Below the pieces are notes generated by a model. That model worked only from the letters and a program-made list of their open reading frames with translations. It was not told the DNA's origin and did not search any database. A stretch of DNA of 34,111 bases from positions 1-34,111 of the forward strand of contig JAMQCK010000246.1 in NCBI GenBank assembly GCA_024196135.1. Direction: 5' to 3'. Both the position numbers and the translations under genes were made by a program. The DNA is from Pleurotus ostreatus/Saccharomyces cerevisiae fusant. Lineage: Eukaryota > Opisthokonta. Shown here one piece after another: positions 21,235 to 31,046 of the stretch; positions within the stretch are counted from its first letter, which is position 1; each line of letters begins with the position of its first letter.

Positions 21235-24200
21235 ATGGAGTCCTTTATCAGGAGGTTATCGACGAACGACCTGGTGAGTTGGGCTACTTGACATTCGTGA
21301 TGGAGGTCACTAACATATGTTGGCAGAAAACTAACAGCAATGGCTCGGCGAACGGCAGCGCTGCTAGCGGGAGTGCTCAGCCCAACGGCTCTGTCGCTGA
21401 TACTGGTGGTAGCAAGTACACCAAGTATGTTCGGGCTACTGAGCAGCAGCCGTCGCTCTTCAACGAGCAACGGCTCTTCAGCGGATATCAGCAGCCCAGT
21501 AGCGTTGTGCGTTGGGTGCAACATCATGATTCTACCCTTGTCTAATGGATGCCTCTCATCTAGGCGGCCGTCGCGGACATGATGCTGCACAAGGAAAGTC
21601 TCGATGACCGCAAGTTGTTCCTCGAGCACGGGCTCAAGTTCATCGCGGGCACACTGGAGGGAGATATGCAGGTCAAAGCCCAGAACACGGTCATTAAGAA
21701 GCGTGAGTGACTTTATCGTCACTGTGAGGGTGTCCGCTCATCATTCTTCGACAGTGTACGACGACCTCCCGCACCCGCCTGCGACTGCTCTTGGGTGCGA
21801 ATACGCGTGGCGCCAGCCGGATGGCTCGAACAACAACATGGACCTGCCCCACCTTGGTCAGGCGGGCAAGCCGTACGCGCGCAGCGTTCAGCAATCGCAT
21901 CCCCTTCCTTCGCACCAGCTGCCTGACGCTGGCCTCATCTTCGACACGTAAGTCGCGCCTCTTAGACTCATCTCTGCCACCAGCTGACCCTCTCTAGCCT
22001 GCTCAAGCGCGAGAAGGTGCCGTCGATCCGTCTGCCACTAGCGCTGCCGCCACTGACCATGCCCCAAGTTCGTCGAGCACCCCGCCGGCCTCTCGTCCCT
22101 CATGTTCGGCTTCGCGGCGCTGGTCATCCACACGTAAGTTCTTGCGGCAGGTGATGCAGGGTATGGCGGGCAGCTGACCGCGATGCGCGATAGGGTTTTC
22201 CGCACTAACCACGACGACGTGAACATCAACGAGACGTCGTCGTACGTCGACCTGGCGCCGCTCTACGGCAACAACCAGGAGACGCAGGATCGGGTGCGCG
22301 ATAAGAGCCAGGGGCGCGGGCTTCTGCACAAGGATGCGTTCGCGGAGGATCGGTTGCTGCTGCTCCCGCCCGCGACGTGCGCGATCTTGGTGTGCTTCAG
22401 CAGGAACCACAACGTACGTGAACATCCTTGACGGCATTGCTTTATGTTTGTTTCTGACGCTTATGGCAGTTCATCGCCGAGAGGCTCCTCGAAATCAACG
22501 AGAGGGGGAGCTGGCAACAAGACCTCGATAAGTTGGACGAGAAGGCGAAGGCCAAGCAGGACGAGGAGATCTTCCAGATCGCCAGGCTTGTCAACTGCGG
22601 CTGGTTCGGATCCGGTATGCATTATCTTTGTTTCACCCAATGTCGACGCTGCCTCATATTGTTCACAGCCGTCTTCGCGGACTACGTCCACTGCATTCTC
22701 GGTTTGGTTCGTCAGGGCAGCAGCTGGACGCTCGACCCCTTCAGCGTGGGTTCCATTCCCCTATGAATGGCGGTATGTTAATTGCTTTGCAGGAACTGCG
22801 CAAGGAGGACCACTCGCTTTTCGAGCGCGGCAAGGGTAACGTCTGCTCCGTCGAGGTGAGCCCGAACCTTCTCTCGCAACGTCTACTCCGCTCATCACAT
22901 TGCTAGTTCAACTGCCTCTACCGCTGGCACGCTACGACTAGCGTGCACGACGAGGCCTGGGTAGAGAAAGTCATGACGAGCCAGTTCCCGGACAAGAAGA
23001 TGGAGGACATCACGCCTCGCGACTTCAAGGAGTGCGCCGTCAAGCTGATGCAACACGCCGGCCCTGACCTCACGCACTGGACGTTTGGCAACATGCAGCG
23101 CGGGGAGGATGGGTCGTTCGACGATGAGCAGCTTGCTGATATCCTGCACAACGCGTGAGTGGTTTTGGGAACGGATGCTGTTGGATGCGCTGACAGGTGG
23201 TGTAGGACGGAGCAGCCAGCTGGTGCCTTCAGGGCGCGTGGCACGCCGAGCGTGATGCGTCTGCATGAGATGATGGGCATCGAGCAGAACAGGAAGTGGG
23301 GTGTTTGCTCTCTGAACGACTTCCGTCGGGTACGTCTTTGCTCAAATTTTGGAAGTGTTATCATTACTGACGCTTCGCTTCAGTTCCTGGGCTTGAAGGG
23401 TACGCAGTGGTTGATTCCAGCAATCACAGCACTGACCTCCTCTATAGCTTACGACACGTTCGAGGACTGGAACCCTGACCCCGAGATCGCCAACGCCGCC
23501 AGGGCTCTCTACGGCGACATCGAGCGCCTCGAGCTCTACGTCGGCCTCCAAGCCGAAGACGCCAAGCCCGTCGTCGAGGGCGCCGGCCTCTGCCCCGGCT
23601 ACACCATCTCGCGCGCGATCCTCAGCGACGCTGTCGCCCTCACGCGCGGCGACCGCTTCTTCACGCACGACTTCACGCCCTTCAACCTCACCGCGTGGGG
23701 CTTCGCGGACTGCCAGCGCGACGACATGGCGCACGGGTTCGGCTCCGTGCTCGCGCGGCTGTTCCTGCGCACGCTGCCGGGGCAGTTCACGGAGGACAGC
23801 GTGTACGGGTTCTTCCCTCTGATGACGCCGCAGGCGATGGGCGTGGTGCTGAAGAGGCTGGGGAAGGAGGCGGATTATAGCCTAGCGCGCCCGGAGCCGG
23901 CGGCGAGGGAGAAGGTGGTGACGACGCATGATGGGGTAAGGGCGGTGTTGACGAGCGATGCGTATGTGAGCCCAACGGGGACGCGTGCGCGCAAGGTGCG
24001 GGGCAAGGATGGGTTGACGTGAGTGTGCAGCTGGGTGTACTGGCGAAGATTGTTTGCTGATTGAGCCTGGACAGGTTCCCGCTCGTCCTCACCGGCAAGG
24101 ACCAGCAGGCGCAGATCTCCAAGGTCTTCCAGGCGCCCGAGATCGCTGCCGGCGTCGCCGACTATTTCAAGACCATGACGAGGCACCTGCTCGACCTGCA

Positions 24201-25666
24201 CGGCTGCCCGCTCCCTGGCACGCGCCACATTGTCATTGACGTCGTTCGCGATGTGCTGAAGCCCCTGCCGGCGCTCTGGGCTGCCAACGAACTGGTGAGT
24301 GATTAGACGATGTCCAAATATATGCGACCATTGCTGACGGTGATACAGGCGGGAATCCAGCTTAAGGAGACCAAGGATGGCGAGGGCGTATACACGGTCG
24401 AGGAGTTCTACAGCATGCTGTCCGAGACTTACGAGTACGCCGTTCTCATTCGGTCGTGTGGTCCCTAAACTCACCTATCGTAAAGGTTCATCTTCCTCGA
24501 CATTGAGGCCTCCCGATACAAGACCGTCGAGTGCCGCGTCCGCAAGCACGTCGAGGAGCTCATCGGCCATATCACGAGCCACCTCAACAACACGTTCCCG
24601 CAGAAGGTATGTTCGATCCCTTTGCTCATCGATGCCACCCTTCTCTCGTCGGCGTGCTCGATGCTTGCCAGCGCGATCTATTGCTTCTGCGCTCCGCATT
24701 GTTTGTCGGCGATACCTCTTGCCTCACTGCTAACCCAGATCAAAAAGGTCCTGAACAGCATCATGTCCAAGATGCCGTGGGCGAAGGGGTCGAAGAAGTC
24801 CGAGCATGACGAGCTTGTGCGCCGTCTGCAGCTGCTCGCGCCGACGTCGTCCGCGCTGGCGGATACGATCCTTGCGATCATCATTTCGGTGGTAGATATC
24901 TCGCTGGGTGAGTGGGCATCTATGATGTTGGGTGTTCAATACTGATAACTATTCGACTATCAGGCCTGACGAACGTCGTCAACGCGTACCTCGGCCCGCA
25001 CAAGGTCACCGAGCCCGTACCGCCCCACGTCGACGCTTTCATCAAGGCGGCGAAGCCCGAGCAGCTAGAGGGCTTCATCCTCGAGGCCCTGCGCCACGAC
25101 CCGCCGACACGGTGCATGCAGCGTATGTTTTGCCCTTTCCCATACTCACCCAAACCTCCCTCAACGACTGACCTCCTCCACAGGCACCGCCGTATCTGGC
25201 CACGTCGTCGAGAACATCCGCGTCGAGGCCGGCGCGCGCCTCTTCCTCGACCTCGAGCAGGCGAACAAGGACGAGGCCGTGTTCTCTTCGCCGGATGAGC
25301 ATAGGATTGGGCGTCCGAAGGAGAAGCACTTGTTTGGCGAGGGGTCGATCACGTATGTGGAAGTTGTGCTTTGTGTTGGAGGGTGATACTGACGAGCTTG
25401 ACAGCATCCTCGGGCAGGATATGGTGCACAAGGTATGCGGTGCTGAGTCGGGGAAAATATAGATTGGGCTAACCATCGACCAGATCTACGCCGAGGTCCT
25501 CACCGTCATCTTCAGCCACCCCAACGTCCGCCGCACGGTCGGGCAGTCTGGGATGTTGCAGAGGTTCAAGACGGTCGAGCGCAAGGCCCTGAACTACGCA
25601 TACCTCGATGCGAAGATGATGGTGTCGCCGTGGCCATCCTCGATGATGATTCAATACGATGTTTGA
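21235..25666 (+). CDS. ppo: Psi-producing oxygenase (fatty acid heme dioxygenase-P450 fusion)
   Basis: Twenty-two exons sum to 1,077 residues, the usual size. Exon ends are 21273, 21327-21506, 21564-21702, 21755-21947, 21998-22016, 22069-22133, 22194-22413, 22470-22614, 22669-22745, 22793-22855, 22907-23154, 23206-23329, 23384-23399, 23448-24018, 24075-24294, 24349-24434, 24486-24606, 24739-24907, 24964-25122, 25184-25352, 25405-25432 and 25484-25666. The N-terminal heme peroxidase-type domain oxidises linoleate or oleate to hydroperoxides. Its distal His211 lies in FAALVIH, and its catalytic Tyr385 and proximal His388 in NCLYRWHATTS; SSYVDLAPLYGNN is also a family block. The C-terminal P450-like domain keeps the ExxR motif (EALR, 939-942), but the heme loop reads FGEGSITILG (1002-1011), with Ile where Cys should be. 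In Aspergillus such enzymes make oxylipin signals for sporulation; in mushrooms they are linked to C8 volatiles. The product cannot be read off. Confidence 0.92.
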
Positions 25667-26196
25667 TTTGAGAACTCTTCTATCTAGTGTGTGCATGTAT
25701 CTACAATGTATCTCTTGTTCAATTTCAGTCGACGATGTATTCTTGCCGTCTTTTTCGTGTCAGTCTTGGTGAAGTGTTGCCTGCACCTTGTCATGGACGA
25801 TGCATGTATTTTAATTCACAGAAAGTGGCCTACACTGGTACAGGAGGGATAGGTTCACATCCTTCGGCCTTGTCAGTGTTCGCTCAACCCCACCTGCCTC
25901 AAAGCTCGATGGGACCATGGCAGCGATGGTGATTCGAACTTCGCGGTCCGCGCTCCCGATCCGTGCTGCCGATCTCCGCGGTGATCCTCGGGGGCATTTG
26001 CTGCCGGATGCCTTCCGTCATTGCCGCTGCATTGCGTCGCCGCGCTTACGATCCATGTCTATTCATCTCCTCCTTCCGCCACAGAGTACGCGGCTTGCTC
26101 CTGACTTGTATCTTCTTGATTCTGTGGCTACCTGACTGCCATTTTGCATCTTGAAGTCTTTCTTTCCCTCCTTTCAACTACTCGGATAATATCATC
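25667..26196. other. Intergenic region
   Basis: These 530 bp lie between two rightward genes and carry the Ppo 3' flank (ATGTATCTACAATGTATCTC at 25695-25714) and the lipase promoter. No TATA box or gene is apparent. Confidence 0.4.
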
Positions 26197-28101
26197 ATGG
26201 CCGCCACTCACCTCCTCGTCCTCGTCCATGGCATGTGGGGGAACCCCGGTGAGCGCGAGCGATCGTGCTGGCTGTAACATCGAGGGCTGACGCTACCCAT
26301 CGTGCAGTCCACTTGAGCGAGTTGCACCGTATCATCCAAGAGGTGAAGAGCGAGCCGAGCGAGGATGGCACGCGGCTCGAGGTACTGCTCGCGAACACGA
26401 ACAGCGAGGAGCACACGTACGATGGGATCGACTGGGGAGGGGAGCGTGTGGCTCAGGAGGTGCGTTATACTATTCTACATGAGCCTCACTCACTGACAAC
26501 TGTGCGCCACAGATCGCAAAGCGTGTCGAGAATCTGGAAGCGAAGGGCGACCATGTCACCAAGTTCTCGATAACTGGGTACAGCCTGGGGGGACTTATCT
26601 CCCGCTATGTCGTTGGGTGCGCTTGCTACACTTCCCCTCTCGCCCATGCTTAACGAGGTCGCAGAATCCTGCATCAGCAAAGGTTCTTCGAAAAGATCAC
26701 GCCAGTGAACTTCAATACGGTCGCGACTCCTCACCTTGGTCTTTTGAGGCGGGTGCTCATCTAAGAAGTACACCATACACCTTGGCTAACAGTGCTTCAG
26801 ATATGACTCCTTCTGGTCCTCACTATCCCATTCCCTTGGTCCTCGACTGCTTTCGCGTACCGGCGAGCAGTTCTACTTCGTTGACAAATGGTCTGCGAAA
26901 GGCAGACCTCTGCTTGAAGTCATGGCGGATCCCGGTGCGCTCGGGTGCTACGTCTCTCCATTCCTTCCTTGCTCACCAGCGTACCAGAGCGAGTGTTCTA
27001 CCAATCCCTGCAAACCTTTAAGCACATTCGAATATATGGCAATGCGTATGCACGACCACTGCCTCATTCTGCCTTCTGTCTGACTAAAGGCAGAATCAAC
27101 GACCTGACCGTTCCTTACCTAACCGCTTGCATCGAACTAGAGGACCCGTTCGCGGACTACGAGAACACGGGTCTTACTGTGTGAGTTCAGCGTCCCTGTC
27201 GGCTAGCCTTCTCTGATTAGTTATCGTCAAAAGAGAATACGACGACCAATACAGCCCGCTAATTAGGTCCTGGGACCTACCCGCCGAACCGCCTGCGCGC
27301 GAGCCGAAACCAAAGCCCCTCACGGTGGCCTGGATCAAGCAGTTCAGGCTACCCAGGATTCCTTTGCCGCCCAGACTTGCGCAATTCCCCTACAACGTTG
27401 TAAGTATCTTCTCTTTCTCATCTGCATATCCCTGAGCAGGCTAACGTCCCCCCCTACAGATCTTCTACGTCTCCTTCCCCATCATCGTCCCCCTCTTCTT
27501 CTCCCTCGTCCTCATGCGCCTCACCATGTCCGCGCACAAGTCGCGGCGGCGCATCAAGCTCCTGGAGGCCGATCCGTCGAAGATATCGAGCGGGGAGACG
27601 CTGATGCAGGTCGTGGCGCGGCTGGAGAAGGATGTGGAGGATGCGGTGGCGGATATGATGGAGAATCCGGAGGGGGAGGAGAGTGATGGTGTGGGACCGG
27701 AGGTGAGTTGTCATTATCTTGCGCGAGCCAGTGGCGATGTGTCACCCGTGAGTAGCGATGCTGACTCCACACAGGCCAGCGACGACACCCTCGCCCAAGC
27801 CAACGGCGTCCTCCTCGACAAGGAAAGCGGACAGCCTCAGAAGCGCAAGTGGTGCGCGAAGAAGCATACTCGCAAGCCATCGTCATCCGCGCACACCAAA
27901 TCCTCCGCCCCCCGCATCGCGCCCCTCCAGCGCAAGATGGCGGCGAACCTGAACGCGCTGCCGATCCAGAAGGAGCGCGCGTTCATCGAGAATGTGCGCA
28001 ACTCGCACGCGGTGATTATTTCACGGGATGTGAAGAATTTTGAGTGGCATAGGAGGGGGGAGGGGGTGATTAGGCATTGGGCGGATTCGTTTGAGCTGTG
28101 A
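26197..28101 (+). CDS. DUF676 alpha/beta-hydrolase (lipase/phospholipase) with a membrane segment
   Basis: Ten exons (26197-26248, 26308-26459, 26513-26616, 26665-26748, 26801-26934, 26988-27045, 27094-27180, 27234-27399, 27460-27702, 27775-28101) give 468 residues. It resembles the yeast YOR059C/Lpl1 and ROG1 group of serine lipases at lipid droplets and membranes. The oxyanion motif is VLVHGMWGNP (8-17), and the nucleophile Ser92 lies in ITGYSLGG. TPHLGLLRYDSFW and RLLSRTGEQF follow, and the catalytic Asp region is NAINDLTVPY. A hydrophobic helix IFYVSFPIIVPLFFSLVLM (280-298) anchors or crosses a membrane and is followed by RRRIKLLEADPSK. The fourth intron is best read as GC-AG (26749-26800), since this restores family sequence and the usual 52-nt length. 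The acceptor at 27233 is AAG. The last intron (72 nt) has no in-frame stop. Substrate class is inferred from the family only. Confidence 0.88.
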
Positions 28102-28459
28102 GGGGGGGGTGAGGGAATGGGTTCAAACTATTTACTGCCTTAGAATCGCGTAGAGCATTGAGCATGGACACTCGTTAAGTATTAGATGTACTGGGTTTAT
28201 TTTATTGTATCAACTTTGACCTTGGAGGGGAGTGGCTATCGCTCGCACGCGCCGCAGTTGCACGACCGGTGTGACAGTCACAGTTCGACTTGTTTAAATA
28301 GATTGTCTTAATCTCCTGGTTCGAGCTTACAAGGCCCTAGCCCTCCTCGAAATGCTGAAGCGTGGTTAGTCTTCTCGACGTAAATCCAGCGACTGAGAAT
28401 ATGTCCTGTGAGCCAGCGAAATTGGATAAGCCATCAAAACGGGCAGAAGCAAAGACGAG
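28102..28459. other. 3' flank of the lipase gene
   Basis: This is non-coding sequence up to the MITE. It contains AT-rich patches (GTACTGGGTTTATTTTATTGTATC at 28188-28211) that could direct polyadenylation. No gene is seen. Confidence 0.4.
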
Positions 28460-28461
28460 TA

Positions 28462-28484
28462 CAGTAGAATTTCCTCTATGGAAT
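28462..28484 (+). repeat. Left terminal inverted repeat of the MITE
   Basis: The 23 bp from CAGTAGAATTTCCT to GGAAT pair with 28876-28898, with 21 of 23 positions complementary. The outer four bases CGAG (28456-28459) also mirror CTCG beyond the right TA, so the repeat or the original target was slightly longer. Confidence 0.85.
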
Positions 28485-28875
28485 CACCTCCTATGGAATA
28501 TCCCCGCTACGGAATAGGTTTGGGCGATCTCCCGACGCGGGAGGCGGGGATATTCCAAAATCCCCGTTATCTCATACGGAATAGGGCTGCGAGGCAGTCC
28601 CCCAGCCAAAATATTCCATACCATTGACTCAGTCCGGAGGCTACCCCCTGTTCATGGCTTACGAGTAGCATGTCTAACCACAATCGTACTCTGAGTGCAC
28701 TGGCTATGCCTGAACGGCATCCTAAAGGCCATCTGAGAGCTCGGTGTGCCACAAAAATGACGGATAATTGCCACCGAAAAGCGGAATAAAATATTCAGAA
28801 TTTCCGAGCATTTATTGCCTATTTTCCGGACGGAATATCCCTCCTAAGGAATACAAAAAATCGTCGCCCGACCGC

Positions 28876-28898
28876 ATTCCTTAAAGGAAATTCTACTG
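28876..28898 (-). repeat. Right terminal inverted repeat of the MITE
   Basis: This is the inverted copy of the left terminus, ending AGGAAATTCTACTG and followed by TA at 28899-28900. Confidence 0.85.
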
Positions 28899-29199
28899 TA
28901 CTCGCATACCATCCAACGAAAGTGATTGGTCGAGCTATCAGAACAGCCGTTCAGGCCTTCTTTAAAGTCGAGCAGTCTCTCTGCGAATAAGTGCTGAGCA
29001 TGACGAAGGGATTCTGGCGGACTGCAGATTGTGGGTCCATGATGGCGGAGACCGATTGATGGCGTGGGGTGATTGCACGCGCCGCGCGCCGCGACCTTGG
29101 TCTCCTCCAACTTGCATGAATCCCATCGGCAGCGTCTTCCTCGGTGACTCTAATCGTCTTCGAGTCCTGTCGTCCACTCCGCCATCATCACCGCCCTCG

Positions 29200-30188
29200 A
29201 TGGCGAGCACCTTCTCCGCCGGCTTGTCCTCGCCCGCGTCGCCACCACCTCCTGCACATACACCACCACCAACATCGCCGCTTCGCGCAACGTATCAGCC
29301 TCAGCCACAACCACCGCAACCACCACCACCACCAGAGAGGGCGCATGCAGCAGTCATCGACCCGGTGCTATCACTCGAGCTTCGTCTGCGCTGGTTGGAG
29401 GCGATCTTGCTTGGCGTCAAACAGAATACGCGACGAAACGACCTCAAGCACAATGAGACGCTCGTGCGCGCGGCAGACGACATTCAGCGACGCCTCAACA
29501 CCATCGTCGAGGGCAACGAGGGCCTGAAGAAGTTTGTGCAGAATTGTACGTCGTGCATTCGCCTACCTTTCTTCGACGCGTCGGTACTGAGGGCTGCAGC
29601 CAGATGACCAGCACGCGCACCTGCTCACGCCCGCCTTTGCGCTGTCGGGCGTGCTCAGCGACCAACCGCCGGCATACGAGAGCATGAGCGGCGCCGAGCT
29701 GGAGGCGCTGCTCGCTGAGATGGAGCCGGACATCCGCGCGGCGGACCGCGATATGCGCGAGATTGAGATGCTGGAGGGCAAAGGCGTTACTGGGGCTGGG
29801 AAGCTGGGAGGTGCGCGATACTGCTATGCCTGCGAGGGTCCTTGGCTAACTTGTCATTGGCAGACTACGAAGCCCTGAAGCCCAGACTACAAGCCCTATT
29901 GAAGGCACACGAAGAGGACGCGGCGCGCGCGTCCAGCCTTGAGCGACGCGTCGCTAATCTTATGGAGCGTCATGCTACCAATGTCAGCTGCCTTTCCCCT
30001 GATCATCTGCCTTCCCTTTCATGATAATCTATCCTTCCCCTTTCATGTTCTTGAACTGATCTCCCTTGCAGGTCGATGCCCTGTCGGAACTTTTCGTCAT
30101 ATGGGACGACGCTTTATCCAATGCTGAACACAAGACTTCCCTATTGGAGAGAGAGCACGCAGAAAGGCAACGGTTAGGACTGGAATAG
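29200..30188 (+). CDS. Dynactin subunit 3 (p22/p24)-like protein
   Basis: Exons 29200-29545, 29604-29810, 29864-29982 and 30072-30188 encode 262 residues. Dynactin p22 is a small helical protein in the shoulder of the dynactin complex, which links dynein to its cargo. The N-terminal 40 residues are Pro/Gln-rich and probably disordered (SPPPPAHTPPPTSPL). Then LELRLRWLEAILLG matches the opening helix of the family (LExRVxxLExxVxG). Helical text follows (DIQRRLNTIVEGNEGLKKF, ALLAEMEPDIRAADRDMRE, SLERRVANLMERH), and the end has LSELFVIWDDAL, the counterpart of the family's conserved FVQWDELL region. All introns are canonical and phases fit. The start is the first ATG in frame before the proline-rich part. 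Small coiled proteins diverge fast, so the call is good but not certain. Confidence 0.75.
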
Positions 30189-31046
30189 ACTTGAGGTCAA
30201 TGTATAGACATCGGCTCAAGGTACGTGCTAGTTGTCTATCTGCGGAAGACACGTACAAACTGACGATTGAAGCAGGGTGCCGTGCGGTCGGAAGATCGAC
30301 TGCCGTGGATGGGACAACCGCTGCCGTGCAGGGTCCTGTCGATATCGTATGCCCCTACCGCTTCTTCACAGATTGATATATGAACCTCATGCCCGCGTCG
30401 CATCCACCGTGTCAATCGAAGTGGTCTCGCCAACTCCGCAACCTTCAACTGCTCTTCGATTAATTCAGTATCGTTATGCGACGTGGCCTCTACCGCTGTC
30501 CGGCTCCTCCCCCTCCTTGAAATGGGGTCTTCTCGGTACTGTTTACCGCTCTTTCCCCTCGCCATCTACCGCTCAACCTACCGCTCTCGACCTTGGCAAC
30601 GTTTGTGGGCGGTCCGGTGGGAAAATCGATGGTCTGGTGAGCTTCAGATTAGTGACCTTCACCAGGTGTAAGGGCTTCATCAAGCTTCTGGATCGTCGGA
30701 CTTCTTGGGTTCGCCTCCCAGGGCCTGATCTACAACGCGAACACGTCCGTTTGGCACCCACCTGTGGGAACAGGCGCCTGCGCACTGCTCTAGTGTCTCG
30801 GAGTACAGGGCGCTATCCGCAAGGGAGCCACCCATGCGCTGATCGCGCTGGCTGACGCGCCGCGCGTGATTTGTTGGCCGCGCGTGGAATTTGTATTCGC
30901 CACCGCGATCGTGGCTGGCGAAGCGCTCCTAGTCCGGCAGTACCCAGTACTTTTACGCGATACGGGGTAGGCGCGCCGCGAGTATAAGATGGATGCGTGC
31001 GTGTGCATCTTACTTTTCCGCATCCTCCCAGATCTTCAAGTCCAAC
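30189..31046. other. Intergenic region upstream of the wax-synthase-like gene
   Basis: This 0.86 kb holds the dynactin 3' flank and the acyltransferase promoter. A plus-strand open frame (30277-30855) shows no motif and poor codon bias, and I do not call it. A TATA-like TATAAG lies at 30983. Confidence 0.4.
30983..30988 (+). promoter_or_regulatory. TATA-like element of the wax-synthase-like gene
   Basis: TATAAG in GCGAGTATAAGATGG lies 59 bp before the ATG at 31047. This spacing argues for the 31047 start over the upstream in-frame ATG at 30993, which would fall before the likely transcription start. Confidence 0.5.

Larger units (their letters stand above)
28462..28898. mobile_element. pogo/Fot1-like MITE, 437 bp, TA target duplication
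   Basis: Both ends carry a 23-bp inverted repeat beginning CAGTAGAATTTCCT, with two mismatches between copies. The dinucleotide TA flanks each end (28460-28461 and 28899-28900), the target duplication of Tc1/mariner-pogo elements. The CAGTAxAA...GGAAT layout resembles pogo/Tigger/Fot1 termini. Inside there are many GGAATA/TATTCC motifs in both directions (28496, 28529, 28550, 28577, 28615, 28830) but no transposase frame, so the element must have been moved by a transposase made elsewhere. It sits between the lipase and dynactin genes, outside any coding exon. The inner part is AT-richer than its surroundings. Confidence 0.85.

Noticed and set aside
25918..25945. GATTCGAAC resembling a tRNA T-loop on either strand
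   Set aside because: There is no five-base-pair stem around the loop and no acceptor stem pairing within 90 bp.
28306..28335. GGTTCGAGC resembling a tRNA T-loop
   Set aside because: The flanking bases do not form the T stem, and no matching D arm, anticodon arm or acceptor stem was found around it.
28567..28752. 61-codon minus frame inside the MITE, possible transposase remnant
   Set aside because: It has no DDE/D or helix-turn-helix pattern and is not supported by flanking frames. It is a chance frame in a non-autonomous element.
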